DNA of 48,725 nt from an uncultured Microbacterium sp. (GCF_943912325.1 NZ_CALTTX010000013.1:1-48725); one strand, 5' to 3'. Positions 1-9,558 are shown, counted from the stretch's first letter. Numbers and translations: made by a program. Notes: generated from the sequence alone by a model not told the origin.

Positions 1-1
1 C

Positions 2-253
2 GGCACCTTCGACGACGGCTTCGACCTCACCGCCGCCGACGGGACCATCACGGTGGAGCCTTGCCAGCGCGATGTCAGCCCCCTGGCGGGTGTTACAGGC
101 CCCGGGCCGGTACTGGTTGCCCTCCTACAAGGCGCAATGCCTCTGCCCGCCGCTATTGCGCAGGGCGTGGATGTCACCGGCGATGCCGCGGCCCTGACGC
201 GAGTTCTACCAGCGCCGCAAGCGTCGACTAACGTCCCCGGTCAGTACACCTAG
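2..253 (+). CDS. Unrecognised 3' end of an ORF cut by the window edge
   Basis: An open frame enters from the left edge and stops with TAG. Its 83 residues begin with an ordinary-looking stretch (GTFDDGFDLTAADGTITVEP) and then become Ala/Pro/Val-rich without a family signature I recognise. The change in character near the Cys-Gln-Arg at about base 62 could mean that the true gene is broken there or that only the first part is coding. The following bases to 386 hold no gene that I can support. Weak call; the upstream sequence is needed. Confidence 0.25.
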   Translation, partial: GTFDDGFDLTAADGTITVEPCQRDVSPLAGVTGPGPVLVALLQGAMPLPAAIAQGVDVTGDAAALTRVLPAPQASTNVPGQYT

Positions 254-386
254 ACAGCTCCACTTCACAACGGGAGGCCCTCGCCCGTCAGCAAATCACA
301 CGCGATTCACGTAGCAACGTCCCTGGACATCACACCTAGGGCGCCTTACGCGGGGCGCGTGTGGCGCGCGGTGCGCGGGACGCGGA

Positions 387-1697
387 TCAGCGCAGGCGCG
401 CGATACAGGTCGGGCTCGGCGCGGTCGTGCGGTAGCGCACGCGGCCCGGCACGCCCGTGCGCGGGTCGAGCGGCAGCGACGCGATCTCGTTCGACCGCTG
501 GCCCGCGACGAGCAGGGTCGCGGTCTCGACGAGGTGGTGGCGCGGCCAGTCGACGCCCGCGTCGACGAGGGCGGTGAAACGTATGCCGCTTCCGGCATCC
601 GTCACATTGAGCGTCGCGATCGTGTTGCTGCCGCGCACGCCGACGTAGACGTGCTCACCCGTGCGGTCGAGCGCGATCTCGGCCGCCGTGTCGGTGTCGA
701 GCGTGCCCGCGAGGGGCGTCGCCGAGACGATGCGCCACGCGCCCGCGGCATCAGGTGCGAGCACGAACACCTCGCGTGAGAGCTCGGTCACGACATAGAG
801 GTGACCGCTCGGATGCCACGCCGTGTGCCGCGGCCCGCTGCCGCGGGGAAAGACGATCTCGCCGGCGGGCCGCAGGCCGTCGGCGCCGTCGCGCCAGAAG
901 CGCAGCAGGTCGAAGCCCATGTCGGTCGTCGCGATGAGACCACCAGGCAGGAACCGCGATTGGTGCGCTCGCGAGACGCGCGCGGGTTCGGCCGAGTCGG
1001 AGTCAGCGTCAGATTCGACACCGGATGCCTCGTCGTTCGCGGCCGCCTCGGCCTCGGAGTAATCCGGCACGAGGCCCGCGAACTCGGGGCCCACCGCGGC
1101 TCGCAAAGCAGCCGCCGCGGCACTCAGCTCGGCGGGGTCGGGCCCGCGCCGGGGCGCACCCGCCTCGCCGCGGCGCTCGCCGTCGCCCGCCGGAACGGCA
1201 CCGGCATCGGCACCAGAACCACCCTCGGCGCCGTCACCCTCGTCGGACCCGAACCCCGAGGCATGCACCACGGCCCCATACGGATCACCCGCGCTCCGCG
1301 CCGCGACACCCTCGCCGAGCGAACCGTCGCGCCGCACAGCGAGGCGCACGACGCGGCCGTCTCCCCAGCACGTCGCGAGCACGAAGCGGGCGTCGGGCGA
1401 AACCGCCACGTGGCACGGCAGTTCGCCCGCGGCCACCGGGTCGCCGAGCCGGCGCAACCGCCCGCCACCCGCGGCGGCGAACGCCTGCACGCCGCCCGTC
1501 CCTTCGAGCCCCGCGTAGAAGACACCGTTGGCGCCGCGCGTCACCCACGAGGGCGACCCCTCGACGGCGACCGCGTCGGGCGCGAGGCCGAGGGCCTCCG
1601 ACGTGAGCCCCGCGTCACCCTCACCCGTGACGAGCACGCCGATGCCCGAGGCGTCCCCACCCATCTCTGACGTGTATCCGCCGAGCAGATATCTCAT
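387..1697 (-). CDS. Lactonase family beta-propeller protein (6-phosphogluconolactonase-like)
   Basis: The 436-residue protein has the hallmarks of the lactonase (YbhE/3-carboxymuconate cyclase-like) seven-bladed propeller family: an N-terminal LLGGYTSE, a middle PCHVAVSPDARFVLATCWGDG and a late SGPRHTAWHPSGHLYVVTELS. Family members hydrolyse lactones such as 6-phosphogluconolactone, but the substrate here is not shown by the sequence. The start ATG has an AGAGGA ribosome-binding site five bases upstream. A low-complexity acidic and Ala/Gly-rich insert at about residues 152-245 splits the propeller, so the protein is roughly 90 residues longer than typical members. The gene lies 10 bases downstream of the monooxygenase gene, with which it is probably co-transcribed. 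Confidence 0.85.
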   Translation of the reverse strand: MRYLLGGYTSEMGGDASGIGVLVTGEGDAGLTSEALGLAPDAVAVEGSPSWVTRGANGVFYAGLEGTGGVQAFAAAGGGRLRRLGDPVAAGELPCHVAVSPDARFVLATCWGDGRVVRLAVRRDGSLGEGVAARSAGDPYGAVVHASGFGSDEGDGAEGGSGADAGAVPAGDGERRGEAGAPRRGPDPAELSAAAAALRAAVGPEFAGLVPDYSEAEAAANDEASGVESDADSDSAEPARVSRAHQSRFLPGGLIATTDMGFDLLRFWRDGADGLRPAGEIVFPRGSGPRHTAWHPSGHLYVVTELSREVFVLAPDAAGAWRIVSATPLAGTLDTDTAAEIALDRTGEHVYVGVRGSNTIATLNVTDAGSGIRFTALVDAGVDWPRHHLVETATLLVAGQRSNEIASLPLDPRTGVPGRVRYRTTAPSPTCIARLR

Positions 1698-1707
1698 GGT
1701 CGTCCTC

Positions 1708-3075
1708 TCATCGGCGGTACGCCGCCCCGGGGTGCCAGTCGGGCAGCGCGGGGCCGGCGCCGGTCAGCATTTCGCGCAGGGTTCCCGTGCGGGGGGCTTC
1801 GGGCAGCAGCCCCCGCTCGCGCAAGGCGGGCATGACCTGCTCGATGAAGTCGTCGTAACCCTCGGCACCGCCGTACCAGTTCTCGACGAGAAAACCGTCG
1901 ACGTCGGTCTGATCGACGTATTGCTCGACCTGATCGGCGATCTGCTCGGGCGTGCCGGTGAACTTCACGCCGCCGATCGTGGACGGCAACGAGTCAAGCA
2001 CCTCGCCAACGGTGGGCGACTCGCCGTCGGGCCGGCGCCACATCGCCAGCATCGTGTGGCCGACCTCGGTCGAGACGTCGTCGAGGCTCGCATCGGGATC
2101 GAGCTGGGCGAGGTCGACGCCCGACCAGCCGAGGAACAGGGCCGCGGCCGCCGCCCGCGTCGGCGTGTGGTTGAGCTCATCGCGCAGGCGCTGCGCCTCG
2201 GCCCCGGTTTCGGCCACGACGAAGCTCGCCCCGTTGACGACGCGGATCGAGTCGGCGGGGCGGCCGGCGGCGACGGCCTTCTCACGCAACGCCGTGACGG
2301 ATGCCGCGGCTCGCGCCGCCTCGCGATCCTGAATGAACACCGCCTCGGCGAACCGGGCGGCGAAGCTCGTGCCCGCGGCCGACGTGCCGGCCTGCAGCAG
2401 CGTCGGCGTGCGCTGCGGCGACGGGATCGCCTGGTAGTAGCCGTCGAAACGGAAGTACGTGCCCTCGCGCGTGATGCGGTGCACGCGCGCCGGGTCGGCC
2501 CAGGTCTTGCTCGGCTTGTCGGCGAGCACAGCATCCCGCTCCCAAGCGCCCTCCCACAGCTCGAGCGACAGATCGACGAACTCTTCGGCCCGCGCGTATC
2601 GCTCGTCGTGGGGCGTGATCTCGCCGAGATCGAGCAGCCGCACCATCGCCTGCTGGTTGTCGCTCGTGACGATGTTCCAGCCGATCCGCCCCTCGGTCAG
2701 GTGGTCAAGCGTCGTGAAGGTGCGCGCGTTGAGCAGGGGGCGCTGCGCGGTCGTGGATGCCGTGACGACGAGCCCGATCCGGGGAACCGTGGCGGCGAGC
2801 GCCGACATGATCGCGATCGGATCGTGCACGGGAAACTGCACGGCTTCGCGAATGACGGCCTCGGGAACCTCGCCGTCGTCGTTCATCGGGTAGCCGATCG
2901 CCTCGGCCATGAAGAAGAAGTCGAACCCGGCGCTCTCGACGCGCGAGACGAGCCGCTGCCAGAACCCGAGCGTTGCGAAGTCCTTCGTCTCGCCGCGCTC
3001 GTGGTGCCAGGAGTTGCCGATGAAGTTGGGCGTGAACTCCTCGAACGCGCCGAGGACGAGCTTCTTGGTCACCAC
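1708..3075 (-). CDS. LLM-class flavin-dependent monooxygenase (NtaA/SnaA/DszA family)
   Basis: The 455-residue protein matches the FMNH2-dependent two-component monooxygenases of the NtaA/SnaA/DszA/DmoA type. Visible marks are the N-terminal SWHHERGETKDF, the barrel strand FDFFFMAEAIGYPM, TEGRIGWNIVTS and PTLLQAGTSAAGTSFAARFAEAVF. Members of this family oxidise chelators, sulfur heterocycles or other small molecules using reduced FMN from a separate reductase, and no reductase gene is next to it. Two consecutive GTG codons can serve as start; the first is taken, and no strong ribosome-binding site is visible. It lies 42 bases after purA in the same direction and 10 bases before the lactonase gene. 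The substrate cannot be told from sequence. Confidence 0.9.
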   Translation of the reverse strand: MVTKKLVLGAFEEFTPNFIGNSWHHERGETKDFATLGFWQRLVSRVESAGFDFFFMAEAIGYPMNDDGEVPEAVIREAVQFPVHDPIAIMSALAATVPRIGLVVTASTTAQRPLLNARTFTTLDHLTEGRIGWNIVTSDNQQAMVRLLDLGEITPHDERYARAEEFVDLSLELWEGAWERDAVLADKPSKTWADPARVHRITREGTYFRFDGYYQAIPSPQRTPTLLQAGTSAAGTSFAARFAEAVFIQDREAARAAASVTALREKAVAAGRPADSIRVVNGASFVVAETGAEAQRLRDELNHTPTRAAAAALFLGWSGVDLAQLDPDASLDDVSTEVGHTMLAMWRRPDGESPTVGEVLDSLPSTIGGVKFTGTPEQIADQVEQYVDQTDVDGFLVENWYGGAEGYDDFIEQVMPALRERGLLPEAPRTGTLREMLTGAGPALPDWHPGAAYRR

Positions 3076-3117
3076 GAGGCCGTTACCACTCCGTCGTCAC
3101 AGATCGGTCGTCACAGA

Positions 3118-4404
3118 TCAGTCGATGAGGTCGTGCCGCACGATCACGGCATCGCGGGCGGGGCCGACGCCGATGACCGAGATGCGCGTGCCGCTCATCG
3201 CCTCGAGCGCGAGCACGTAGTCCTGCGCCTCGAGCGGCAGCTCATCGAAGGTGCGCGCACCCGAGATGTCGGCGCTCCAGCCGGGCAGGTATTCGTAGAT
3301 CGGCGTCGCGTGATGGAAATCGGTCTGGTTGACCGGCACCTCGTCGAACCGTTCGCCGTCGACGTCGTACGCGACGCACACGGGAATCTCGTCGAGGCCG
3401 GTCAGGATGTCGAGCTTGGTCAGCACGAGGTCGGTGATGCCGTTGACGCGCGTCGCGTAGCGCGTGATCGGGGCGTCGTACCAGCCGACGCGGCGCGGGC
3501 GGCCGGTCGTCGTGCCGAACTCGAAACCGCGCGAGCGCAGCCACTCGCCCTGCTCGTCGAACAGCTCGGTCGGGAACGGACCCGAGCCGACGCGCGTCGT
3601 GTAGGCCTTGACGATTCCGACGATGCGGTCGAGGCGGTTGGGGCCGACGCCCGAACCGGTCGCGGCGCCACCGGCGGTCGCCGACGACGACGTCACGAAC
3701 GGGTAGGTGCCGTGGTCGACGTCGAGCATGGTCGCCTGGCCGCCCTCGAACACCACGACGTCGTTGTTGTCGAGCGCCTCGGCGAGCAGTAGCCCCGTGT
3801 CGCACACCATGGGGCGCACGCGCTCGGCGTACGACAGCAGGTCGTCGACGATCTCATCGACCGTGATCGCGCGGCGGTTGAAGATCTTCACGAGCAAGTG
3901 GTTCTTCTGATCGAGCGCGCCTTCGACCTTTTGCCGCAGGATGTTCTCGTCGAACAGGTCTTGCACGCGCACACCGACGCGGTTGATCTTGTCGGCGTAG
4001 GCGGGCCCGATTCCGCGACCCGTCGTGCCGATCATGCGCTTGCCGAGGAAGCGCTCGGTGACCCGGTCGAGCGTGCGGTGGTACTGCGTGATGATGTGCG
4101 CGTTGGCGCTGATGCGCAGGCGCGAGGTATCGACGCCACGCGCGGCGAGCGCTTCGAGCTCGAAGAAGAGCACCTCGAGGTCGATCACGACACCGTTGCC
4201 GATGACGGCGTTGACGCCGGGAGAGAGGATGCCCGAGGGCAGCAGGTGCAGCGCGTACTTCTCGTCGCCGATCACGACCGTGTGGCCGGCGTTGTTGCCG
4301 CCGTTGTACTTCACGACCCAGTCGGTGCGATCCCCGAGCAAATCGGTCGCTTTGCCCTTGCCCTCATCGCCCCATTGGACTCCGACGATCACGATGCCTG
4401 GCAT
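3118..4404 (-). CDS. purA: Adenylosuccinate synthetase
   Basis: PurA joins IMP and aspartate with GTP hydrolysis to make adenylosuccinate, the first committed step from IMP to AMP in the cytoplasm. The 428-residue protein is of normal length. It carries the GTP-binding WGDEGKGK near the N-terminus, NGGNNAGHT, GTTGRGIGPAY and the C-terminal guanine-binding region with LTKLDIL. The ATG start is preceded by GGGGGAG. A TAGAAT -10 element lies about 50 bases upstream on the same strand. The gene leads the leftward group purA, monooxygenase, lactonase, although the 42-base gap leaves room for a separate promoter for the latter two. Confidence 0.98.
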   Translation of the reverse strand: MPGIVIVGVQWGDEGKGKATDLLGDRTDWVVKYNGGNNAGHTVVIGDEKYALHLLPSGILSPGVNAVIGNGVVIDLEVLFFELEALAARGVDTSRLRISANAHIITQYHRTLDRVTERFLGKRMIGTTGRGIGPAYADKINRVGVRVQDLFDENILRQKVEGALDQKNHLLVKIFNRRAITVDEIVDDLLSYAERVRPMVCDTGLLLAEALDNNDVVVFEGGQATMLDVDHGTYPFVTSSSATAGGAATGSGVGPNRLDRIVGIVKAYTTRVGSGPFPTELFDEQGEWLRSRGFEFGTTTGRPRRVGWYDAPITRYATRVNGITDLVLTKLDILTGLDEIPVCVAYDVDGERFDEVPVNQTDFHHATPIYEYLPGWSADISGARTFDELPLEAQDYVLALEAMSGTRISVIGVGPARDAVIVRHDLID

Positions 4405-4451
4405 GGGAACTCCCCCGTTGTCGAGCGGATGTACCGGTAGGGGTACACCCC

Positions 4452-4457
4452 ATTCTA
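4452..4457 (-). promoter_or_regulatory. Candidate -10 element of purA
   Basis: On the minus strand TAGAAT is followed immediately by GGGGTGTACCCC, about 48 bases before the purA ATG. No good -35 box is visible at the usual distance. The same TAGAAT plus GGGG-N3/4-CCCC arrangement occurs upstream of the mrp operon (32801-32818). Confidence 0.5.
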
Positions 4458-4557
4458 TCGAGGGGCCCTCCGGCCCGGCATTCCGTGTGCAATCGCCACG
4501 AAACGCCGGGTCGAAGGGGAGCGACCCGAGAAGTGCCAGACGAGTGGATGCCGGGAC

Positions 4558-7500
4558 TCAGACCTCGCCGCGACGCCGCGCCCGCCGGGCGATGAGCAGC
4601 CCGCCCGCGACGAGAACCAGCACCGCGAGCGCGAGCACGTCGCCGCGCGGTTCGTCGCCCGTCGCCGAGAGCGCGCCGGCCGTGAGAGTGAGCGGGGCGC
4701 TCGCGAGCACCGTCGCGGGGTCCGCGGCCGAGACGAGCTGCACGGTGTGCGCCCCGACGGGCGCCCCCGCGGGGATCGTCACGGTCGTGGCGAGGCTGCC
4801 CGCCGCGGTCGACGACACGGTCGCGAGGGTGATCGGGTCGGAGTGCAGCACGATTCGGTACGCGGTGGAGGGCGCAAGCCCCGTCGCCGAGACCTTCAGG
4901 GTGCCGCCCTGCGGAACGGTCGAGGCGCCGAGCGTGATCGTCGCGGTCGAGGTGCCCGTGCCCGGCAAACCGGTTCCCGGCGTGCCGGTCCCCGGCGTGC
5001 CGGTCCCCGGGGTTCCTGTTCCCGGCTCACCCGTCCCCGGGTTGCCGGTCCCGGGCTCACCTGTCCCCGGCTCACCGGCGCCCGCCCCGACCGTCGTGAA
5101 CGCGCGCAGCTCCGAGCTGACGGTGCCGCCGTGGGGACCCATCGCCGTCGCGAACCAGCCGTGCCGGCCGTCGGCGAGGCCCGACCACGTCGCGCTCGAT
5201 TCCGCGCCGGAGGGAGCGGCGCTCACGCGCCCGATCTCGTGCGTTGTGAGGATGTCGGCGCGGAAGGCATCCGTCGCCAATGTCTTCTTCGCGCTCGCGA
5301 GCCCCACCTTGCCGTAGGGGATCGTGAACTCCTGCATGCCCGCGGGGTCGTTGAGTCCCGCGTCATCGGAGTCGAAGCGGTCGAGCGACGGCGAGTAGGT
5401 GCGCACCGTGATCGTGCCCGCCGTGTTGTCGAAGTGCAGCAGCCGCAGGTAGCCGAGGCCACCCTCTTGCAGCCCCTGGTAGTCGAACAGCATCGAGTAC
5501 ACGGTGCGATCGGCCGTGCCGTCACCGTCGTCGTCGAAGTCGTCGGTGCGCGTGAACGCGTCGTGATAGTGGCCCGAGCTCACGGCGAAGACGTTGGGGT
5601 TCGTCGCGACGACCTCGTCGTAGATGCGCTGCGGGATCGGCCCGAGGCCACCCGTCGTGAGCATGTACTCGTGCAGGTTCAGCCACACCTTGCGCTCGGG
5701 GTACTGCGCGATCACCTGGTTGAGCCACGTGATGTCTTCATCATTGGATGCCTGGTTGTTGACCGCCGGCCACCCGAGATACAGCATGAGGAAGTCGACG
5801 CCGCCGACCGAGACCAGGTCGTAGTGACCCCGGTTGTTCTTGTACGAACCGCCGTACCAGGGGTTTGCGGCGTAGCGGTCGGTGCCGAAATACGTGCCGA
5901 ACTGCGAGTAGTCATCGGCCGCGTGACCCACGTCGTGGTTGCCCGCGAGCACGCCATAGGGCAGACCCGCGTCGTCGAGTCGCTTGTACTGCGCGTCGGC
6001 GTTTCGCCACTGGTAGGCCGGGTCGTCGTTCCCCGGCGCGCGCGACGTCGCGATGTAGTCGTCGACGATGTCGCCCGTGTGCAGCAGGTACTGCAGGTTG
6101 AGCTGGTCGCGGTTCTTGAGCAAGAAGTCGTGGATCGCGATCTGGTGCTTGTAATACGCGTCGGTACCGCCCGAACCGCCGCGGTAGCCCTCGTTGTCGT
6201 TGTAGTACTGCGTGTCGGATTCCCACGCGAACGTGAAGTCGTAGTTCTGACGCGGCGTCGCCCCCGGGCTATAGGGGGTCGAGACGGCGGCCCGCTCCGA
6301 GCGCTGCGTGCCCGCGAACCCTTCGGAGTGCTGCACGAGGAACGTCAGCACGTCACCCGCCGCGTGGCCCGCGACGGGCACGGTCGCGCCGAGCGTGAAC
6401 GAGGTGGGTGCCTTGTCGGTCGTGAGGTACTGGTCGACCTGCTCCCACGATCCCGCGGTCGTCTTCACATACAGCCGCACCTTCGCATCGGCGTTCGCGC
6501 GACCCTGCCACGAGACGCGGGCGCTCGCGTCGGCACCCGCTCCCGCGGGCACCTTCACGGTGAACAGCTGGTACGGGAACGCGTCGTCGCTCGTCGTCTC
6601 GACATCGATCCCGTCGGAACCCCCGAGGCGCGTGAGCTCGTCGGCGCTGAGCGCACGGGCCGCCGAGCGGTCGGTCGACGACGCCACGGTCGTCGTGCCC
6701 GCGGCTGCCGTGACCTCGGCGTCGGTGGGCGTGTACGAGTAGCCCTCGCGGAACGCGACATCGAGAGCGTCGCGCTCGGGCGAGGTCGCCGTCGCCGTCA
6801 GGCGCGCCGTTCCGCCCGTCACGGTGCCGTCGGCATCGGGCGCGTTCAACACGATGCCGGGTGTCTCGTCGGCGGTGCGGAACGCGATCTCGCGCGTCGC
6901 GCTGTTGCCCACGGCATCCGTCGCCGTGAACACGACCGTGTGCGCGCCGGGCTTCTGCGCGAGCGACGATGTGCGCAGCGGCAAAGTGATCGGCGCCCCA
7001 TCGAGGGTCGCCGTGAGCGAACCGAGGCCCGAGCCGGCGTCTTTCGCGGTCGCGGCGATCTCGAAGTCGCCGCGATAGAGCGTGTCGGCGACGAGCGGCG
7101 TCTGGATCGCGGGGGCCGTGTTGTCGACCGTGACGGTGCGCTTCGTGGATGCCGAGGCACCCGCCGCGACGATCGTGTGCGGCCCATCGGCCACGGCCTT
7201 CGTGTTCCATGCGGCAGCGAGCGAATCGAAGGCATCGGTCGGGATGTCGAACGTCGCGCGGAACGACACGAGCGTTGCGTCGCTGAACGCCACGCGCGTC
7301 TCACCCGTCGGGCACGTGTAGGGCGCGGGAGCGGTTTCGGCGCCGCCGGCCTCTTTCGTCGTCGCGCACGAGACGGGGCGCAGGACGCGCCCATCGGGCA
7401 GCGCGAGGCGGAAGTTCAGCGCCGAGAAGTCGTCATTGTTCTCGTTGGGGTCGGCGTTCGGCCAGGCCTTTGTGCCGGCCGTGACCGAGAGGGTGAGCGG

Positions 7501-9558
7501 CTTGCCGCGCTCGACCTTGTCGACCGGCACGGCGGCGTCGACCGTGACGATGCGGGCATAGAAGCCCTCGTCGAAGATCGTCAGCACGTCGTCGCCGAGC
7601 TTGACTCCATTGCGGAAGAACGCGTCGGTGCTCGTCGCCTCGAACGCGAACAGCGGGCCTGCCTCGAGCGAGGGCGTGACGGGGGCGACCGGGCGGTCAT
7701 CGATCGCGATCCCGAGCTTCGAGACGTCGCCGTCGGTCGTCGCGCGCAACGGCACCGTGCCCGAGACGAACTGCCCGTCGGTGACGTTCAGCCGCACGGG
7801 GTCGGTCACGGCAGAGCCGGTCTGCACGCGCACGGGACCGAGTCGGCTCTTCTGCGAGCCATCCGACGCGGTCACGGTGTACTCGACCCACTTCTTGCCG
7901 TAGAGGTCGGCCGCCGGCACCGCGTACGCGTAACGGCCCGGCGAGTCGAACGTCAGGTTGTGGCTCATGCGGCCGCCGAGGTTGTCGACGATCTCGAGCG
8001 TCACGGTGCGCACCTGCGCGTCATCGGTGATGTCGAACGCAAGGTTGAGGTCATCGGTGTCGGGGGTCTCGGTGCCACCCGTCAGGTCGGTGATCTTCGG
8101 CGCGGTGCCCGGCTTCGGCGCGGCAACGAGCGCGGCCGGCACTTGCGAAGCATCCACTGCTCCCGGCGTCGGCTTCGCCAGACGCACGAGCGTCTGCGTC
8201 GCCTGATCGGCCGGCGTGGGACGCCAGAGCGCGTCGCCCGCGGGGTTCCAGGCGTACTGGATCGCTGTCGTCGCCGTCGTCTGGTCGTCGGTGAAGTAGT
8301 ACGCGCGGCTCACGTCGATACCCGAGTTCGTGCGCACCTGGATGCCGCGCGAACCCGCGTTCGCGAAGCCACCCGAGGCCGTTTCGAGCAGATTCGTGCC
8401 CGCAACGAGCGACGTGCCGAACTGCGCGTTGAAGTCGGCCGCCGTGAGGCCGGCGTTCGCCGCGTTGCGGATCCAGACGACGATCGTGGATGCCGGGGCG
8501 ATCACGACGCTCTGGGGAGTCGCCGGCCACAGAGTCGAGTTGGTCGTGACGGGACCCGTCAGCGCGTTGTCGGTGTAGAGGTAGTTGAGCGTGTAGTCGC
8601 CGAAGTCGATGGGTGCGTCGGAGGCGTTGTAGATCTCGATGAACTCCCACGCGTCTCCGCCGTTGAGGTTGGCCGTGTCGGGCGCGACCTCGGTGACCTG
8701 CAGCAGGGGAGCCTTGAGCGCCGGGTCGGTCGGCGGGCCGCTCGGTGACGGGCTCGTGCTGGGGCTGGCGCTGGGGCTCGCGCTCGGGCTGCTCGGCTCG
8801 GGGTCGGGCACGACGACGGGCAGCTGGTCTGCCGTGACCGTTCCGGGGGTCGCCGCACCCTCGCGCAGTGAGGTCGCATCGGTCGCGCCCGCCGCGGGGG
8901 CCGCGAAGTGGATCGACGGCTCGGGCGTCGCTGAGGCCGAGATCGCCGAGGCGCGCGTATAGAGCGAGGTCGAGACGGCGTCTCCCGAGCGCGTGATGGC
9001 GATTCCGCGCGTGCCCGAGTTCGCAAGACCCGCCTGGCCGCCGACGTAGACGAGCGGCGCCGTGCCGTCGATTCCGTAGTGCGCGCGGAACTGCTCGTCA
9101 TCGAAGAGCTTCGCGTTGGGGCTGCCCGAGCTGTAGCCGTCGGCGCTGCCCGCCTGGTAGCGCAACCAGAAGATCGCCGAGCCGTGCGCCGGCACGACCG
9201 CCGGGGCGGGGCTGTCGGACTCGACCGTGAGGGCCGTGCGCGTCGCGCCGTTGGCGTACGCGAGCGCATAGACCGAGGCCGCGAGGTCGATCGCCGCGCC
9301 GGTCGTGTTCGTGACCTCGAAGAACTCGAAGTTGTCTTGAGTGGTCGTGCGCTTCGTGCCACCCGCATCGGTGAACGTGTGCGTCGTGTTGTCGGGCAGG
9401 ATCTCTGACACGAACAGCGCCGGCACGGTCGGCGCGGCCACCGCGGGAAGAGCGACGGCGGCGCCGGTCGCGGCGATCACCAGGGCGGTGGCGGCGGCGA
9501 TCAGGCGGCGGGGAGCCGGGGAGGAAGACGCGGTGCGGGAGAATCGAGACACGGGCAT
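4558..9558 (-). CDS. Giant secreted metallophosphoesterase with lamin-tail domains and LxxTG-type sorting signal
   Basis: This 1666-residue protein begins with a signal peptide ending near AVA (residue 41). Two lamin-tail-like regions follow (about 45-235 and 283-480), separated by a Ser/Pro linker. Next come Ig-like or bacterial surface repeats (about 590-1090) and a calcineurin-like metallophosphoesterase domain (about 1105-1420) with HTGDIVDDY, GNHDVG and SGHYHD, which supply the metal ligands. Nine PGTG-type repeats (about 1493-1533) form a stalk. The C-terminus has LSATGDE, a hydrophobic helix and an Arg-rich tail, which fits a sortase class E-like LxxTG wall anchor. It is therefore probably an extracellular nucleotidase or phosphodiesterase displayed on the wall. 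The ATG is preceded by TTAGGTAA. Substrate and true anchoring are inferred. Confidence 0.9.
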   Translation of the reverse strand: MPVSRFSRTASSSPAPRRLIAAATALVIAATGAAVALPAVAAPTVPALFVSEILPDNTTHTFTDAGGTKRTTTQDNFEFFEVTNTTGAAIDLAASVYALAYANGATRTALTVESDSPAPAVVPAHGSAIFWLRYQAGSADGYSSGSPNAKLFDDEQFRAHYGIDGTAPLVYVGGQAGLANSGTRGIAITRSGDAVSTSLYTRASAISASATPEPSIHFAAPAAGATDATSLREGAATPGTVTADQLPVVVPDPEPSSPSASPSASPSTSPSPSGPPTDPALKAPLLQVTEVAPDTANLNGGDAWEFIEIYNASDAPIDFGDYTLNYLYTDNALTGPVTTNSTLWPATPQSVVIAPASTIVVWIRNAANAGLTAADFNAQFGTSLVAGTNLLETASGGFANAGSRGIQVRTNSGIDVSRAYYFTDDQTTATTAIQYAWNPAGDALWRPTPADQATQTLVRLAKPTPGAVDASQVPAALVAAPKPGTAPKITDLTGGTETPDTDDLNLAFDITDDAQVRTVTLEIVDNLGGRMSHNLTFDSPGRYAYAVPAADLYGKKWVEYTVTASDGSQKSRLGPVRVQTGSAVTDPVRLNVTDGQFVSGTVPLRATTDGDVSKLGIAIDDRPVAPVTPSLEAGPLFAFEATSTDAFFRNGVKLGDDVLTIFDEGFYARIVTVDAAVPVDKVERGKPLTLSVTAGTKAWPNADPNENNDDFSALNFRLALPDGRVLRPVSCATTKEAGGAETAPAPYTCPTGETRVAFSDATLVSFRATFDIPTDAFDSLAAAWNTKAVADGPHTIVAAGASASTKRTVTVDNTAPAIQTPLVADTLYRGDFEIAATAKDAGSGLGSLTATLDGAPITLPLRTSSLAQKPGAHTVVFTATDAVGNSATREIAFRTADETPGIVLNAPDADGTVTGGTARLTATATSPERDALDVAFREGYSYTPTDAEVTAAAGTTTVASSTDRSAARALSADELTRLGGSDGIDVETTSDDAFPYQLFTVKVPAGAGADASARVSWQGRANADAKVRLYVKTTAGSWEQVDQYLTTDKAPTSFTLGATVPVAGHAAGDVLTFLVQHSEGFAGTQRSERAAVSTPYSPGATPRQNYDFTFAWESDTQYYNDNEGYRGGSGGTDAYYKHQIAIHDFLLKNRDQLNLQYLLHTGDIVDDYIATSRAPGNDDPAYQWRNADAQYKRLDDAGLPYGVLAGNHDVGHAADDYSQFGTYFGTDRYAANPWYGGSYKNNRGHYDLVSVGGVDFLMLYLGWPAVNNQASNDEDITWLNQVIAQYPERKVWLNLHEYMLTTGGLGPIPQRIYDEVVATNPNVFAVSSGHYHDAFTRTDDFDDDGDGTADRTVYSMLFDYQGLQEGGLGYLRLLHFDNTAGTITVRTYSPSLDRFDSDDAGLNDPAGMQEFTIPYGKVGLASAKKTLATDAFRADILTTHEIGRVSAAPSGAESSATWSGLADGRHGWFATAMGPHGGTVSSELRAFTTVGAGAGEPGTGEPGTGNPGTGEPGTGTPGTGTPGTGTPGTGLPGTGTSTATITLGASTVPQGGTLKVSATGLAPSTAYRIVLHSDPITLATVSSTAAGSLATTVTIPAGAPVGAHTVQLVSAADPATVLASAPLTLTAGALSATGDEPRGDVLALAVLVLVAGGLLIARRARRRGEV
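4955..5085 (-). repeat. In-gene tandem repeat coding for (E/T/N/L)PGTG units
   Basis: About nine direct 15-base units code for the pentapeptide x-P-G-T-G in the metallophosphoesterase gene, between the last surface domain and the C-terminal segment. Such Pro/Gly/Thr stalks commonly space a wall-anchored domain away from the peptidoglycan. The near-identical units make copy-number change by slippage likely. Confidence 0.85.

Noticed and set aside
1528..3792. Long plus-strand open frame across the lactonase, monooxygenase and purA genes
   Set aside because: It crosses three well-supported genes on the other strand and shows no recognisable domain.
4747..8748. Very long open frame (1333 codons) antisense to the metallophosphoesterase gene
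   Set aside because: It is Arg/Gly/Ala-rich with no family motif and mirrors the codon bias of the sense gene; long antisense frames are expected at this GC content.
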